From assembly GCA_030063045.1 (NCBI GenBank), contig JAQSEB010000130.1, forward strand, positions 62,001-126,000: a DNA stretch of 64,000 nt, read 5' to 3'. The notes under the pieces were generated by a model. That model had not been told where the DNA came from and ran no database searches. It saw only the letters and a program-made list of their open reading frames with translations. Made by a program: the position numbers and the translations under genes. Positions 22,232-33,375 of this stretch are shown here, one piece after another (the stretch's first letter is position 1; every line of letters starts with the position of its first letter). Origin of the DNA: Pratylenchus scribneri (lineage: Eukaryota; Nematoda; Chromadorea; Rhabditida; Pratylenchidae).

Positions 22232-24430
22232 TTAAAATAAATTTTGCAATGCTACCTCCATTTCTTTTACTGCGCCAAAACCATTGAAGCCGAACCAATT
22301 GTGGTAAAGCCAACGTACATTTCGGTGTTCATACTTCATAGGCATCAAATTCGGTAGCAATGTAAACAAAATACACCACCGACCATTCCAGTCACCCACC
22401 AACCAAAGAAATAGCACCAAAAGACACATAGGGTTTCCAAATAGGAGCTTAATTTCGATTAATTTCCATCATTTTTCTTAGCATAAATTATCATAAAGAT
22501 ACTGAAAAATTTAGTTTTAATTATTTTTTTTAATTGAATTAAAATCAAAATTTGGAATATTAATTTTAAAATTAAAAAAAAATATAAAATCAAATTGAAT
22601 AAAAATACTTCACTGAAAATATTGATAAAATTGCTTACAATAAAATTGTTAACAATTTCTTTGCAAAGTAAATTGAATATCTCAAAATCAATCGAATTTG
22701 GATCAATCTTCTAGCAAAATGCCATCAAAGAAAGGCGTAATACATTTTGAGCAATTTTACTGAATATGGTCGAATTTGCATAAGAATTGCCCGGACAAAA
22801 AAGCTATTAATTAAATTTAAAAAATCCCCAATAATGACCTCTTCGATTATTCTTTTAAATTTATTCTTGGCAGTAAAAGTGCAACCTTCATTTTGCCCAT
22901 TTTTCGACTGCTGCTGATGAAATGAATTAAATATAATAAATTATTTTTACTCAGAATTATCTTTATGCTCCTTCCGGCTACAGTAAATTTATGATCAATG
23001 GGAGGAGTGACAAATTTTTTGATTGAAACTCTGCTGATAAATAGAAAAATTGTATATTTTATTTTTTTCAAATTCGCCTCAATTCGTTCAAACAATTATT
23101 CGCCACTGTAAAATTGTGGACATTTTTCTCCACAATCAATAAAAATTAGACTTTCTTTGTCCAAAATATGTTTTACAAATTCATGAATAAATTTTGAAAA
23201 TTCAACAACAATATCTGCAATTATAAAAATTATAAATAATTTTAATTAATTCATCGGCTGATGGAATATGAAATGAATCAATAGATAGAAAATTTTTATT
23301 CAAAAATACAATTGATTCAATTCAATGCAATTTGTCTAAATAAAAGAATAATTTTTACTTAAATTTAAAAAATATTTTCATCTCTTTAAACAATTGCTTT
23401 TTGACCCTTTCGCAACCTTCAATTCCGAATAATTTTCCAGCATTATTTTGAAAAACCAAAAATCCTTAAAAATAAATATTTAATTTTTTATTATTTCCCA
23501 TTATTTTCTCTGAATTGTTCTCCTCAAAAACATTAATTTCATTGATTGAAGTTTTCGAATTCTTTGACCAATGTTAATATTTCACCCGAAATGTTCAAAC
23601 AAATTTGAACAAATTGAATTTGTGTTGGAAATCTTGAATTAAATATTGCTTAAAAATATTTTTTTCAGTACTTATAAAAATTTGTGATCAAAAAAACAGA
23701 CTTCAGTCAATGAATTCATTTTCAGTATAAAAAGTACCTGAAAATCAAAAAGAGCATAAAAACATCCAAAAATGATTCAGAATCTATTAAATGGAAAAGA
23801 AATTTATATAATATAGAAAATAATGAAAATTGGTAATTTCCTGAAAAGTTTTTGGAAATTTCGGCTATATATTTTCGTCAAAGACTCTGGGAATAAACTC
23901 ATTCGACTCAGATTTGCATGGTCAATTTATACAATGAAATTTCAATTTCAAAACCATACAAGTTTTTGTGAAAAGTTGAACTGCTGTTTAAATCCAACCC
24001 TCTTTTACTTTATTTTTTGATAACGATTTATTCCGTGTCCAAAATTTAAATTTCATAGACAAATAAATGACTATGACTAATCGAATCAATCTATGGTAAG
24101 TCATTTAGTGACAAGCTTAGAAGACATTACAAAATTTACCAATTTCCAATATTTTTCGCAACATATTAAATATTAATTGCTAATTTAAAAAATTAATAAA
24201 CGTGAATTTTACCTTCTAAAATTGGCATTTCGCATTTTGTTGTAGTATTGGCCAACAAAGGATGCCATTTGTATGTGATTGATTCATCGACAAAGCCTAT
24301 CAAAACCGCCATTCTCCAAAGTGCTCCCACTTTCCAATTCCAATGCTTCCAGCAGCAAATTGATTAATGTGGATTTGCCGGAACGAATTTTGCCCGAAAC
24401 AATTCAATGGAAGAACTAAAGGATGAAATT
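22090..24430 (-). pseudogene. Decayed ABC-transporter-like exons
   Basis: On the minus strand near 24400-24300 one frame reads SGKIRSGKSTLINLLLEALE then LESGSTLENGGF. This is a Walker A motif (G-x4-GKS) in the setting usual for ABC-transporter nucleotide-binding domains. The frame is closed just upstream by a stop and a +1 shift occurs at GGTTTTGATAGG before a second open stretch (GFVDESITYKWHPLLANTTT) ending at a GTAAAA donor near 24213. Hydrophobic or coding-like pieces at 22440-22240 (MCLLVLFLWLVGDWNGRWCI) and 23050-22940 on the same strand could be other exons. No signature or Walker B motif was found. I read this as a broken gene; the link between the pieces is inference. Confidence 0.35.
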
Positions 24431-24791
24431 GGTAATATATGTATGTCTTGAAAATATTGGAAATTGTTTGATTCCGAAATTTATTAGATTCTGGACAAGA
24501 TAACTGAAAATCTCGGCTTTTAGCTTATTATATAATTTCGTATAAATAAATTAAAAAGAATGTTAGTGGAGGTGCAATCGATTCATTTGATTACCCGACC
24601 CGAAAAATTACTTTGTATGAATTCCAAGACAGTTCATTCTTGAATAATAGCAAAAATTTGGTTTACTTTTGCAGGACGGTGAAAAAATTAATCAAGCATG
24701 CCTGATCCCTTAATAAGATAAATTTTAATTAAAAAATATTATTTTTTGATATTAAATAATTATTTTATATTGACTATGAAATTCATTTTTG

Positions 24792-24915
24792 CATTAAGAT
24801 CCGGAACGTATTTTCCTTTTTGACAATTCCATTGCAATATCGGCTTTTTCATTCTCCATTTGATTGGGCTGTTTTGGCACCGTATGATGAAATTGTGTCT
24901 CGAAATATTTTGAAT
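24792..24915 (-). CDS. Short exon-like ORF upstream of the ABC relic
   Basis: After TTTTCAG an open frame of 40 codons (NSKYFETQFHHTVPKQPNQM, then NEKADIAMELSKRKIRSGS) ends in a stop at 24792. It has good codon composition. It lies just upstream, on the same strand, of the Walker A fragment, and could be a neighbouring exon of the same broken gene. Confidence 0.3.
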
Positions 24916-25245
24916 TCTGAAAATTAGTCCAATTTTGAAGATACATTTTCACCCAGAATTTGACTAGATATTGAGCATAAGGTCCTAGAAGATTTTAAAA
25001 TGTGTCAAATTTTACAAAATATTTTCAATATTCTCTAAAATTGTTAAATTCATTATGTAGATTTTCACTAGATTTTTAAAATGAAAATGAAAATTTTTTA
25101 AATATCTTAACAAAATATAAGCAATTTTAATAATGTTCCGATAATATCATGCAGTTCTATATTGTCCATACGATTTGAAATTTTTGTGAATTTTCACAAG
25201 ATTTTCAAAATTTGGTCAAAAATGTGACTCCGGGAGAGTGCACAA
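24898..25245 (+). repeat. Dispersed AT-rich repeat, related to 38640-38975
   Basis: Shares TCTCGAAATATT, ACTAGATATTGA, TTTTCACTAGATTTTTAAAA, ATTTTCACAAGATTTTCAAA and the terminal TGTGACTCCGGG with 38640-38975 and its copy at 63056-63391. The ordered landmarks show that these are members of one repeat family. No coding sequence. Confidence 0.55.
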
Positions 25246-25716
25246 ATATGCTGGGAAGAATCATTCAGTTGAAAAGTGTGAATGTTGATTGCTGATTGAG
25301 GCATATTTAATTTGACCTCATGTTCCGAGCAGATTCCTAATCAGAACAAACAATAAGGTCCCTTCAATAATGTGATTTGGAGAAAGGAAAAAATTGACAG
25401 AAAATATTAAAATTAATAATCATTTTTAAGATTTTTTATTTAATTTTAATGAAAAAAATTCATTTTTTATTTAATTTCAATAATTTCCTACTAGTGTAAA
25501 ATAATTCTTAGCCAATTTTCATCACTTTTATTTGAATTGCACTGTAAAATGGCAATTCAATGAAATATTTCCTCGAATTCCTTATGGAAAAATAACTTTA
25601 ATTAGAACCAATGTTGGAAGAGATTTATTTTTAATTTTCTGATAAATATTGCAAATTGACTAATTCCAGAATTAGATAGAGACTTTGCTAATTTTGGAAA
25701 TCTTGGCTTCGTGAAC

Positions 25717-25932
25717 CTAGTTTAACTTGGAGATTTGAAAATGGTTTTTATTCGACTGGGACAAATTCAAAAATTCTGAAACATTTAAATACATTTTAAT
25801 ATTATTTAATAGCCAAAAATCTGCTCTTCGATTTGATAATAAATTAGTGAAATTTGCTTTAGTACTTGAAGAGCTATTATAAACGGCGACAATTTTGTAC
25901 TTCGTCAAGTTGAAGCTACACATTTTTGTCAT
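25717..25932 (-). pseudogene. Dispersed-family ORF at inner edge of right arm
   Basis: A 71-codon minus-strand frame (MTKMCSFNLTKYKIVAVYNS, then LLSNRRADFWLLNNIKMYLN). The homologous stretch in the left arm (about 21120-21300) begins MCSFNLTKYKIVA but is soon interrupted by stops. It is also related to 14817-15090. Probably a decayed gene of unknown family. Confidence 0.3.
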
Positions 25933-28020
25933 TTTTTTAAAGATTTTTTCAACAATTTAATATATTATTATAAAGATCGTAAATTTTTCTAATTTTAAAT
26001 AAAAAAATAATTTTTTTTTAAATATTTAAAATTTTTCATAGAAAAACAAGAAAAATTATTAATTATGGCTAGACTAGCGTTAATATTGTAAATGGTTTTT
26101 TGATCCAAATAGTATATTTCGTTTAGAGATGCCTTATAAAATCTATAAAAATGCATAGAAGTGACTACCGAGCTCATACAAAAAAGTTGTGACTTCATGA
26201 AAATCAAAAAAGTGCTTGGTCCCCCCTATGGGTCGGAAGGCGAAAAAATTTTTGAAAATTTTTTCGGTCAAATCATACCTCAATCGACGCGTCTCGATGA
26301 GCAGAGTCAGAATCTGTCATCATTTTCGCATAAAACTCAAAACTTAGAAAGTTATGGCGATTTTAATCTCGCTGGAATGTGTTGGAACTGCGGAGGTAAT
26401 GTAAGAAGGGACTCCGGAGTGGCGTAGCCGTAGCGAGACCTGGACCGCGGAGCGGTCCGGCGGCAAGCTTAGCGAGCGCTAGCGAGCTAAGTGAGCCGTG
26501 AGGAGCGAAGGCGGAGCACACGTAGGAGTCCCTTCTGAAATGTCCACCGGAGCAGTTCCAATCCGTATTTCCTTTGCGCAACTTCAACTTTTTATTTCGG
26601 GCTTGGTAGTCACTTTTGTACATTTTTAGACATATTACAATACATTTCTAGACGAAATACCGTCATACAACCAAAAAATACGTTACAATATAAACGCTAG
26701 TCTTACCTTAATTATTTTAAAACATTCAAAAACTCATGTATTTTTGTGAATTGAATTTTAAAAATAAAATTAACTCATTCGCTGTAAAAAAATAGTAGGA
26801 ATTAAAAAAAATTTCATAAAAATCCATCAACAAATAAAAAAGTTGTTTGGTCAAAATCGAGAATTGTTTTAATCTCATAAATTTTTTTATCAATGGAAAA
26901 CATAAGAAGGAGGAGAAAAGGGTGCAATAAATTAGAAGGAGATGGGTAAGAGGATTTGCCCATTGCCCGTTCCCAGTCTCCTCGCTCACTTGTTGGGTGT
27001 AAGACCGGGAACGGGTGGGCATTCCCCTTTTTGTGGCTGATAGGCTGTTGGTGGCATGGCCATTTAGTGGCCAAATTCATTAATGAATAATTTGATTAAA
27101 ATATAATTAGCCAATTCCATTACTTCTTTTTCTTCCAAATTCAAATTCCTTCTTTTTCCCCATCTAATTGCCCGATTTTAGGTGAAAAAGAATAAAGCAT
27201 TTTTAGAACAATTTAATAAAGTTTAAATTTCAAGTTTGATTTTCGAATTTTGTAAATGATTTGGCCTATTTTCTTTCTTCTTTCCGATTAAATTGGTTTT
27301 ATTTCATTCATCTTTAGATTCCTATTCTTGTATTAAATATTTTCTAAAAATTATAAGCGAGATTTATTCTCATTTTAATATAAAAATAGAATCTTTTTGC
27401 GTTTCATTCCTGAAACAATTCTGAATATTTTGATATTTCATTTAGGAAATAATTCTGTTTTTGATTTTGTGTTATTTCAGAAATAAATTTGATATTGATT
27501 TTTTTGTTTTCTACAAAAATTTTATATTCTGATTTTTTGTTTCATTCCGAAAATTCTGTTTTTTTTTTTTGCATCATTCCGAAAAATTCTGTTTTTTCAT
27601 ATAAATGCTCCGATCGATTCGAGGATCTTCATTTTTCTTATAATTTTTATGCAGCAATTCGTAGATCGATCAACTCCGAATCATTTTCGCATATCATCTT
27701 TGCATAAAATGGCTTATTTCTTTAATTTCATAGAAAAATATTCATAAATTGGACGATCAAATGATTCGGCTAGAACAAAACAAATACGGCCTCTTTTATC
27801 TTTTATTCTACTTTGCCGATTTTGATTTTGTAGTGCAAGTGAATTTTAATCATATCATTGCCAATTTGAATATGCTTTGGGCAATTTCTTCATTAAATTG
27901 GCCCATTCACCTTCCTTTTCCGATTAAATATTCTGCTGGGCAATGAATGATGGCCAAATGAATAAATTAACTTCAATTCTTATTTCCTTTATGCATTAAT
28001 ATAATACCCTATTTTCGGCG
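25765..28020. repeat. Large inverted duplication, right arm
   Basis: Reverse complement of 19546-21285. It is longer because it holds the 641 bp element at 26067-26707, and it lacks the hairpin present in the left arm. The outer edge is the palindromic-looking ATTTTCGGCG at 28011-28020. Confidence 0.85.
26059..26715. mobile_element. 641 bp foldback element with 8-bp target duplication
   Basis: The element 26067-26707 is flanked by TTAATTAT on both sides (26059-26066 and 26708-26715). Ends GGCTAGACTAGCGTTAATAT and GGTAAGACTAGCGTTTATAT (the latter read from the other strand) start long imperfect inverted repeats. These continue past AAGTGACTACC and GTTGGAACTGC to the mirrored GAAGGGACTCC pair (26405 and 26525). 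The centre is GC-rich with nested palindromes (GACCGCGGAGCGGTCCGG, TTAGCGAGCGCTAGCGAGCTAA). No transposase. The left arm of the duplication has the empty site. Confidence 0.8.
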
Positions 28021-28837
28021 ATTCATAGATCATCAGAGCAGTAATTAGTTATTACTAATCTTCATCGCAAAAAATGGCTTCTTCATTATTTAATTCAATC
28101 ATCAAATGAATTTCTTCACAAAATTTTTTGAATTCTTCACAAAATATGCATTATATTGGATAATCAATGACAATGATTCGACAAGAACAGGACAAATAAA
28201 TTGTTGGCTTCAATTCTCTTAAAATTTTCTATTGATGTTCATCAAGGGTTGAGTGAATGCTGTTTCCGTCATATTGAATATTAAAATTTGACAACATTTT
28301 CAACATTCTTCATGGTTATAATAAGTAATAACTCTGTTTCTTGAATTCATATTGCTAATTGAAATTAAAATTTATTGATAATTGGATAAAATTCTGAACT
28401 AAATTTAATGGAATCTGACAAGTTTTATTCTCTATATGTTTTTGATGCCGTAATCAATTCTGATTCAATTTTTGGCTGAAATGACTTTGCCTTAAGCAAA
28501 TTGCTGAATCTAATGAATTTTCTATTCTCTCGATAATTTAAAATATTAATTTTAGCGAATTCATTGTTCTCTTTTTGATTAAATTGGCTCATTCTCTGTT
28601 TCATTTTCCGATTTTTTGGCTGTTAGCCAATTGCATAAATTAACTTTGATCAATATTTTCCTTTTCAGTCAATTGTCTGAATCAAATTTTATTGTTATTT
28701 TGTACCTTATTATTTTGACTTTTCCTTAATGTTTTTTCCCTATAAAATGAATGGCCATATGCTAGGCTTTTCCTTTAATATTTCATTCATTAAATTATAT
28801 CTTAATATTAATTTAAAATATTTTAGCTAATTTAAAA
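28021..28837. other. AT-rich upstream region
   Basis: No gene or repeat recognised; 5' flank of the PPPDE-like gene. Confidence 0.35.
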
Positions 28838-30391
28838 ATGCAAAAAAGAGAATACAATCTTAGAAACCGAACAAACAATCATTCAATTCATCTAGCCGTG
28901 TACTCGTTGTTCAAGTCTTCACAAAAAATTGGAATTTACCACCTTGGAATTATTTATGATTTGAACAGTGCGCGGGCTCGGGGTAAGTCTTGAATAAAAT
29001 CTGATGAACAAATTAATAATATGTTAAATGTTTAAAAATGTTAGAAAATAGGTCAAATTAAATTATAATAAAATTTATAAAAGAATATTGAAAGATTTCT
29101 TATTGAATGGTTTTGAGCTATGATTATTATATACCGGATTTAGGTTTTAATTAATTTTTGAATTTATCAGATTTGATGGTTTTTTGCATAATTTTTTAGC
29201 ATATTTTTACTAGGTAATTTTTATTTGAAAAATGCAATAAATAAAACAAAAATCACCTATTTTGAGGTTCTCGAAACCTATTTTGGAAAATTTCTTAAGC
29301 TTAAATAGATATTTTTTTTGCAATTTTTGATACCTAAAAATCCGGAAACATGAAAATATTAATATTTAAATTAAATTTAGAATACAATTATGGCCCAAAT
29401 GGCGGCATTACATCGAATGAACCAGGCCAATGGCATTCCCAGATGGGTGGAAAATTCATGTAATTTTTTTGCATTATTTAATAAAAATTAAATTCGTATA
29501 TTTCAGCAAATTTGTGCCAATCGGAAGTACCAAAAAGAATCCTGCAGAATTTGCACGTCGCGTTGATAGGAAACGAGGCCAATTCACAGCAGCAAATTAT
29601 AATTTTATTGCCCAAAATTGCCATGCCTTTGTGCAATCAATGCTCCAATCCGACGCTGTGAAAGAATACGACCAAAGAATTTATAGGCAATATGCAGTGA
29701 ACACTAAATGTCCAGCAAAATGCATTCGTTTAATAAAACGAGGATTAAATTACGTCAAGAATCGAGGAATTCAATTGACGTCAAGGACATTGCTCTACAT
29801 GTCACTTTCATTTAAGAGAATTAGAATGCACTACGGTAAGTAGATTTATTTAGGGTTTTTGTGAAATTTCAAAAAATAGTGAGAAATTCAAATTAGTTGA
29901 TTTTTGGTCTTTGAATTTTTCTATTGAAATTTTCATCGATAAATTGTGAAAATAGGTTAAAATATCAAATCAAAAATTTAAAATAAATTCACAACACTTT
30001 ATTTATGTGACTTTTTCATTAAATCTAATGCAGAAAACCAAAAATTTACTATTTATTATTAATTTTAAAAAGTTAAAATATATAAAATTAAGTATAATTT
30101 AATAAGTGAATTCAAAATTTTTATTTTGTTAGGACCTCTCCATCGCCTCATTTGCCGTCAACCGAATTGCAGTGTTGTTTTGAATGCTTATAAAAATGGA
30201 AACAAAATAAAGCAAAAAGAATTGGTGCAAATGGCCAAAACACATTTGAATTCACACTTGAAGAAGAATCCAAGGACCGCATTGGTGGAGAATTTTGAAG
30301 AATTGGAAGTAAAAAAGAAAGAAATTAATTTATGATAATTTTTATTTTTTAGCAACCGGAAAGCCGTACGCCCACACCCATGGAAGAATGA
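28838..30391 (+). CDS. PPPDE/DeSI-like cysteine-protease-fold protein
   Basis: Exons are 28838-28982, 29381-29459, 29507-29835, 30133-30308 and 30353-30391, all GT-AG with agreeing phases, giving 255 aa. The ATG follows TATTTTAG by 11 bases, fitting spliced-leader addition. Residues ~28-65 contain IGIYHLGIIYDLN and EYNYGPNGGI, and residues ~115-130 contain YNFIAQNCHAFVQSML. The order His (in YHLG) then Cys (in QNCHAF) with these neighbours is that of the circularly permuted papain fold of PPPDE/DeSI isopeptidases; LRAT-like proteins are a more distant alternative. The family usually ends soon after the Cys helix. Here ~120 extra residues follow, basic (KCIRLIKRGLNYVKNRG) and ending RTPTPMEE. 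No signal peptide or membrane span. An AATAAA lies at 30489-30494. Deubiquitinating or deSUMOylating activity is inferred from the fold only. Confidence 0.75.
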
Positions 30392-31712
30392 AAAAGAGGA
30401 AAAATGTTATGAATTTATTTTTGTCAAAGAGAATTTTTTTTGATATTGCCGAGTTATATTTTTACTATATTTATCCATATTTTATGTTAATAAATTTAAA
30501 TAACTAATATTTAGGAGAAATATCAAAAATAGTCTTAATAATTCCGAAAAAGCTTACAATTTGGGTTATTGTCTTAATTTTAATGTTCCAAATCCAAATT
30601 ATGCTTTAAAATTTTAGAATTATTTTGGTCATTTAAAACTAAAAATTAGATTAATTATTCAAATGAAATTTTCGTAACTTCGAAATTTTCTACTTTTTAC
30701 CTTCCAAAACTTTTCCTTCCACTTAAATTCCTATTTAATATTCTTTACACCAAATCCTCAAATTTGTTAAAGCATTTTACCTAAAAATGGATGTAAACAA
30801 GAAAATGAATTTTTCGACAAAATTCCCAATGTCGATAGAGCTTTTTGCTTAAAAATTGGCTTATAAAATGCATTCCTTCCCCTTCAATTTCCTAATCCAC
30901 ATTCCAAAACAGTCCTTTTATTCGTAAAGTGAGATGATTAACAGATTGTCGAGCACAATCTTAAGCGATTGTACAGACCTTCAGTCCCGAGCGTGGGTGA
31001 AAACCCTAGGCTTTGACCCCAAACGACAAGCCCAAGTACCGAATACTAGAGCAATCAATTGTACGGACTCCAATAACCCATGTCCGAATTCGAGCCCCGA
31101 GCTCAAAATTTCATTTTCCATGATTTTTGAGTAAATAAAGATTGAATATTGATGAATAACTCAAAATATTTTTCCGAATGTAAATCAAATTCTTTTCTTA
31201 ATGATAATTCCGCCGGAATGAAAAACAGAATTAAAAATTTAATTTGCCGAAAGTCGATCAGCTCGCGCTCGGATTTTTTGTCTGTGCTTGGGCTAACCGA
31301 CATTTGCAGAAGAAATAGTCTGATGCCGATAATGGCAACGAGGTTATGGCATTGTTTATGGCCTATTATTACGCATAAAATTAGCGAAAAAAAGATATCA
31401 AAATCATTGACCAATACTGAATATTCACCAAGCTATGGTCAAAAACTGTTGGTTTAATTAAAATTGTGTAAATATTGTAAATATTTTTGATATATTTTAT
31501 AGCTAATTTTATGCTAATTAATAACATGCCATAAAGAATGCTACAGCAGCTTTATCACCACCTACACCAGACGGTCCCGTCTGCAAATGTTGGGTCTGTA
31601 AATGCGGTAATATATTTGGTGGCATATTAATATTCTAGTGTCTAGTTTAATATTTTCCTTTTTTTTCTATTATTAATTAGAGTAGTTCGTAGTCATTTTA
31701 AATAAAAATTGG
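30392..31712. other. Intergenic; GC patches of unknown origin
   Basis: 30940-31120 is a GC-richer block (GTCCCGAGCGTGGGTGAAAA) without recognisable product. 31149-31457 is open on both strands (plus frame 102 codons, minus 103), with no motif that settles it. 31540-31607 resembles a tiny exon (NATAALSPPTPDGP then Cys-rich CKCWVCKC, followed by GTAATA). None can be assigned. Confidence 0.25.
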
Positions 31713-32064
31713 ATGGATAATGTTCGCCAAAAAAATTTTTTCCGGATAATATTCGCCAAAAAATGTTTATATTCTTCCCTGAAAATGTTCACAAAAAATA
31801 TTTTTATTCTTCCCTGAAAATGTTCGCAAAAAATATTTTTATTCTTCCCTGAAAATGTTCACAAAAAATATTTTTATTCTTCCCTGAAAATGTTCGCCAA
31901 AATTGTTTCAATTCTTTTCGAAGAATGTTCGCCAAAAAATGTTTTTATTCTCTATGTTTTTATTCTTGTTGGAAAATGTCTGCCAAAATGTTTCAGGTAA
32001 ATTTTTGCCAAAAAATATTTTTATTCTTCCCGGAAAATGTTCGCAAAAAATTTTTTTTCGTAAT
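31713..32064 (-). repeat. 36-bp minisatellite, inverted block
   Basis: About nine or ten diverged copies of ATTCTTCCCTGAAAATGTTC + GCCAAAAAATATTTTT, the reverse complement of the unit in 32291-33375. Confidence 0.85.
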
Positions 32065-32290
32065 ATCCAATAAGTATCAATTTCATATGTCACAAGCTCA
32101 AATTGGCATGCCAAAAATGCATTTTTAATAGAAACTGCCATTTTAGTAAAAAATTAATTCTAGAATAATTTAATGAATTTATTTTCAATAAAGTAATATC
32201 TTCATATAAATGATATTGATATTAATAAACTCGCTAATAAAAGTTAAAGAAAATTAATATTAGTATGAAATTAGTTACAACGATATCCAA
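32065..32290 (-). repeat. 221-bp satellite, single inverted monomer
   Basis: One diverged monomer in reverse orientation (TATCCAATAAGTATCAATTT, AAATTGGCATGCCAAAAATG, TTAGTATGAAATTAGTTAC). It sits between an inverted and a direct minisatellite block, so it marks an inversion junction in the array. Confidence 0.8.
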
Positions 32291-33375
32291 TATGTTTGAC
32301 GAACATATTCCGGAAAGAATAAAAACGTACATTTTCCGGAGAGAATAAAACATCTTTGGCGAACATTTTCCTGAAGGAATAAAAACATTTTTTGGCGAAC
32401 ATTTTCCGGAAAGAATAAAAACATTTTTTGGCGAATATTTTCCGGAAGGAATAAAAACATTTTTTGGCGAACATTTTCCGGAAGGAATAAAAAAAACATT
32501 GTTTGGCGAATATTTTCATGAAAGAATTAAACCATTGTTGGCGAACATTTTCCGGAAAGAATTAAAACATTTTTTGGCGAACATTTTCCGGAAGGAATAA
32601 AAACATTTGTTTGGCGAATATTTTCATGAAAGAATTAAACCATTGTTTGGCGAACATTTTCCGGAAAGAATTAAAAAATTTTTTGGCGAACATTTTCCGG
32701 AAGGAATAAAAACATTTGTTTGGCGAATATTTTCATGAAAGAATTAAACCATTGTTTGGCGAACATTTTCCTGAAGGAATAAAAACATTTTTTGGCGAAC
32801 ATTTTCCGGAAGGAATAAAAACATTTTTTGGCGAACATTTTCCGGAAAGAATAAAAACATTTTTTGGCGAATATTTTCCGGAAGGAATAAAAACATTGTT
32901 TGGCGAACATTTTCCGGAAAGAATTAAACCATTGTTGGCGAACATTTTCCGGAAAGAATTAAAACATTTTTTGGCGAACATTTTCCGGAAGGAATAAAAA
33001 CATTTGTTTGGCGAATATTTTCATGAAAGAATTAAACCATTGTTTGGCGAACATTTTCCGGAAAGAATTAAAACATTTTTTGGCGAACATTTTACGGAAG
33101 GAATAAAAACATTTGTTTGGCGAATATTTTCATGAAAGAATTAAACCATTGTTTGGCGAACATTTTCCGGAAAGAATTAAAACATTGTTTGGCGAACATT
33201 TTCCGGAAGGAATAAAAACATTGTTTGGCGAACATTTTCCGGAAAGAATTAAACCATTGTTTGGCGAACATTTTCCGGAAAGAATTAAAACATTTTTTGG
33301 CGATCATTTTCCGGAAGGAATAAAAACATTTTTTGGCGAACATTTTACCGAAAAAATAAAAACATTTTTTTTTTG
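32291..33375 (+). repeat. 36-bp minisatellite array, ~30 copies
   Basis: Unit: TTTTTGGCGAACATTTTCCG + GAAGGAATAAAAACAT. Variants (GGAATATTTTCATGAAAGAA) recur at ~108-bp spacing, giving a three-unit sub-pattern. Because 36 is divisible by three, short open frames (FGEHFPEGIKTF repeated) appear on both strands. I consider these non-coding. Confidence 0.9.

Noticed and set aside
26161..26623. Open frames inside the foldback element
   Set aside because: They follow from the inverted-repeat structure and GC-rich core; no start context, and each strand mirrors the other.
30940..31120. Possible tRNA-derived element (GGGGCTCGAATTC on the minus strand)
   Set aside because: Only a loose match to a B box, with no A box at a suitable distance and no cloverleaf.
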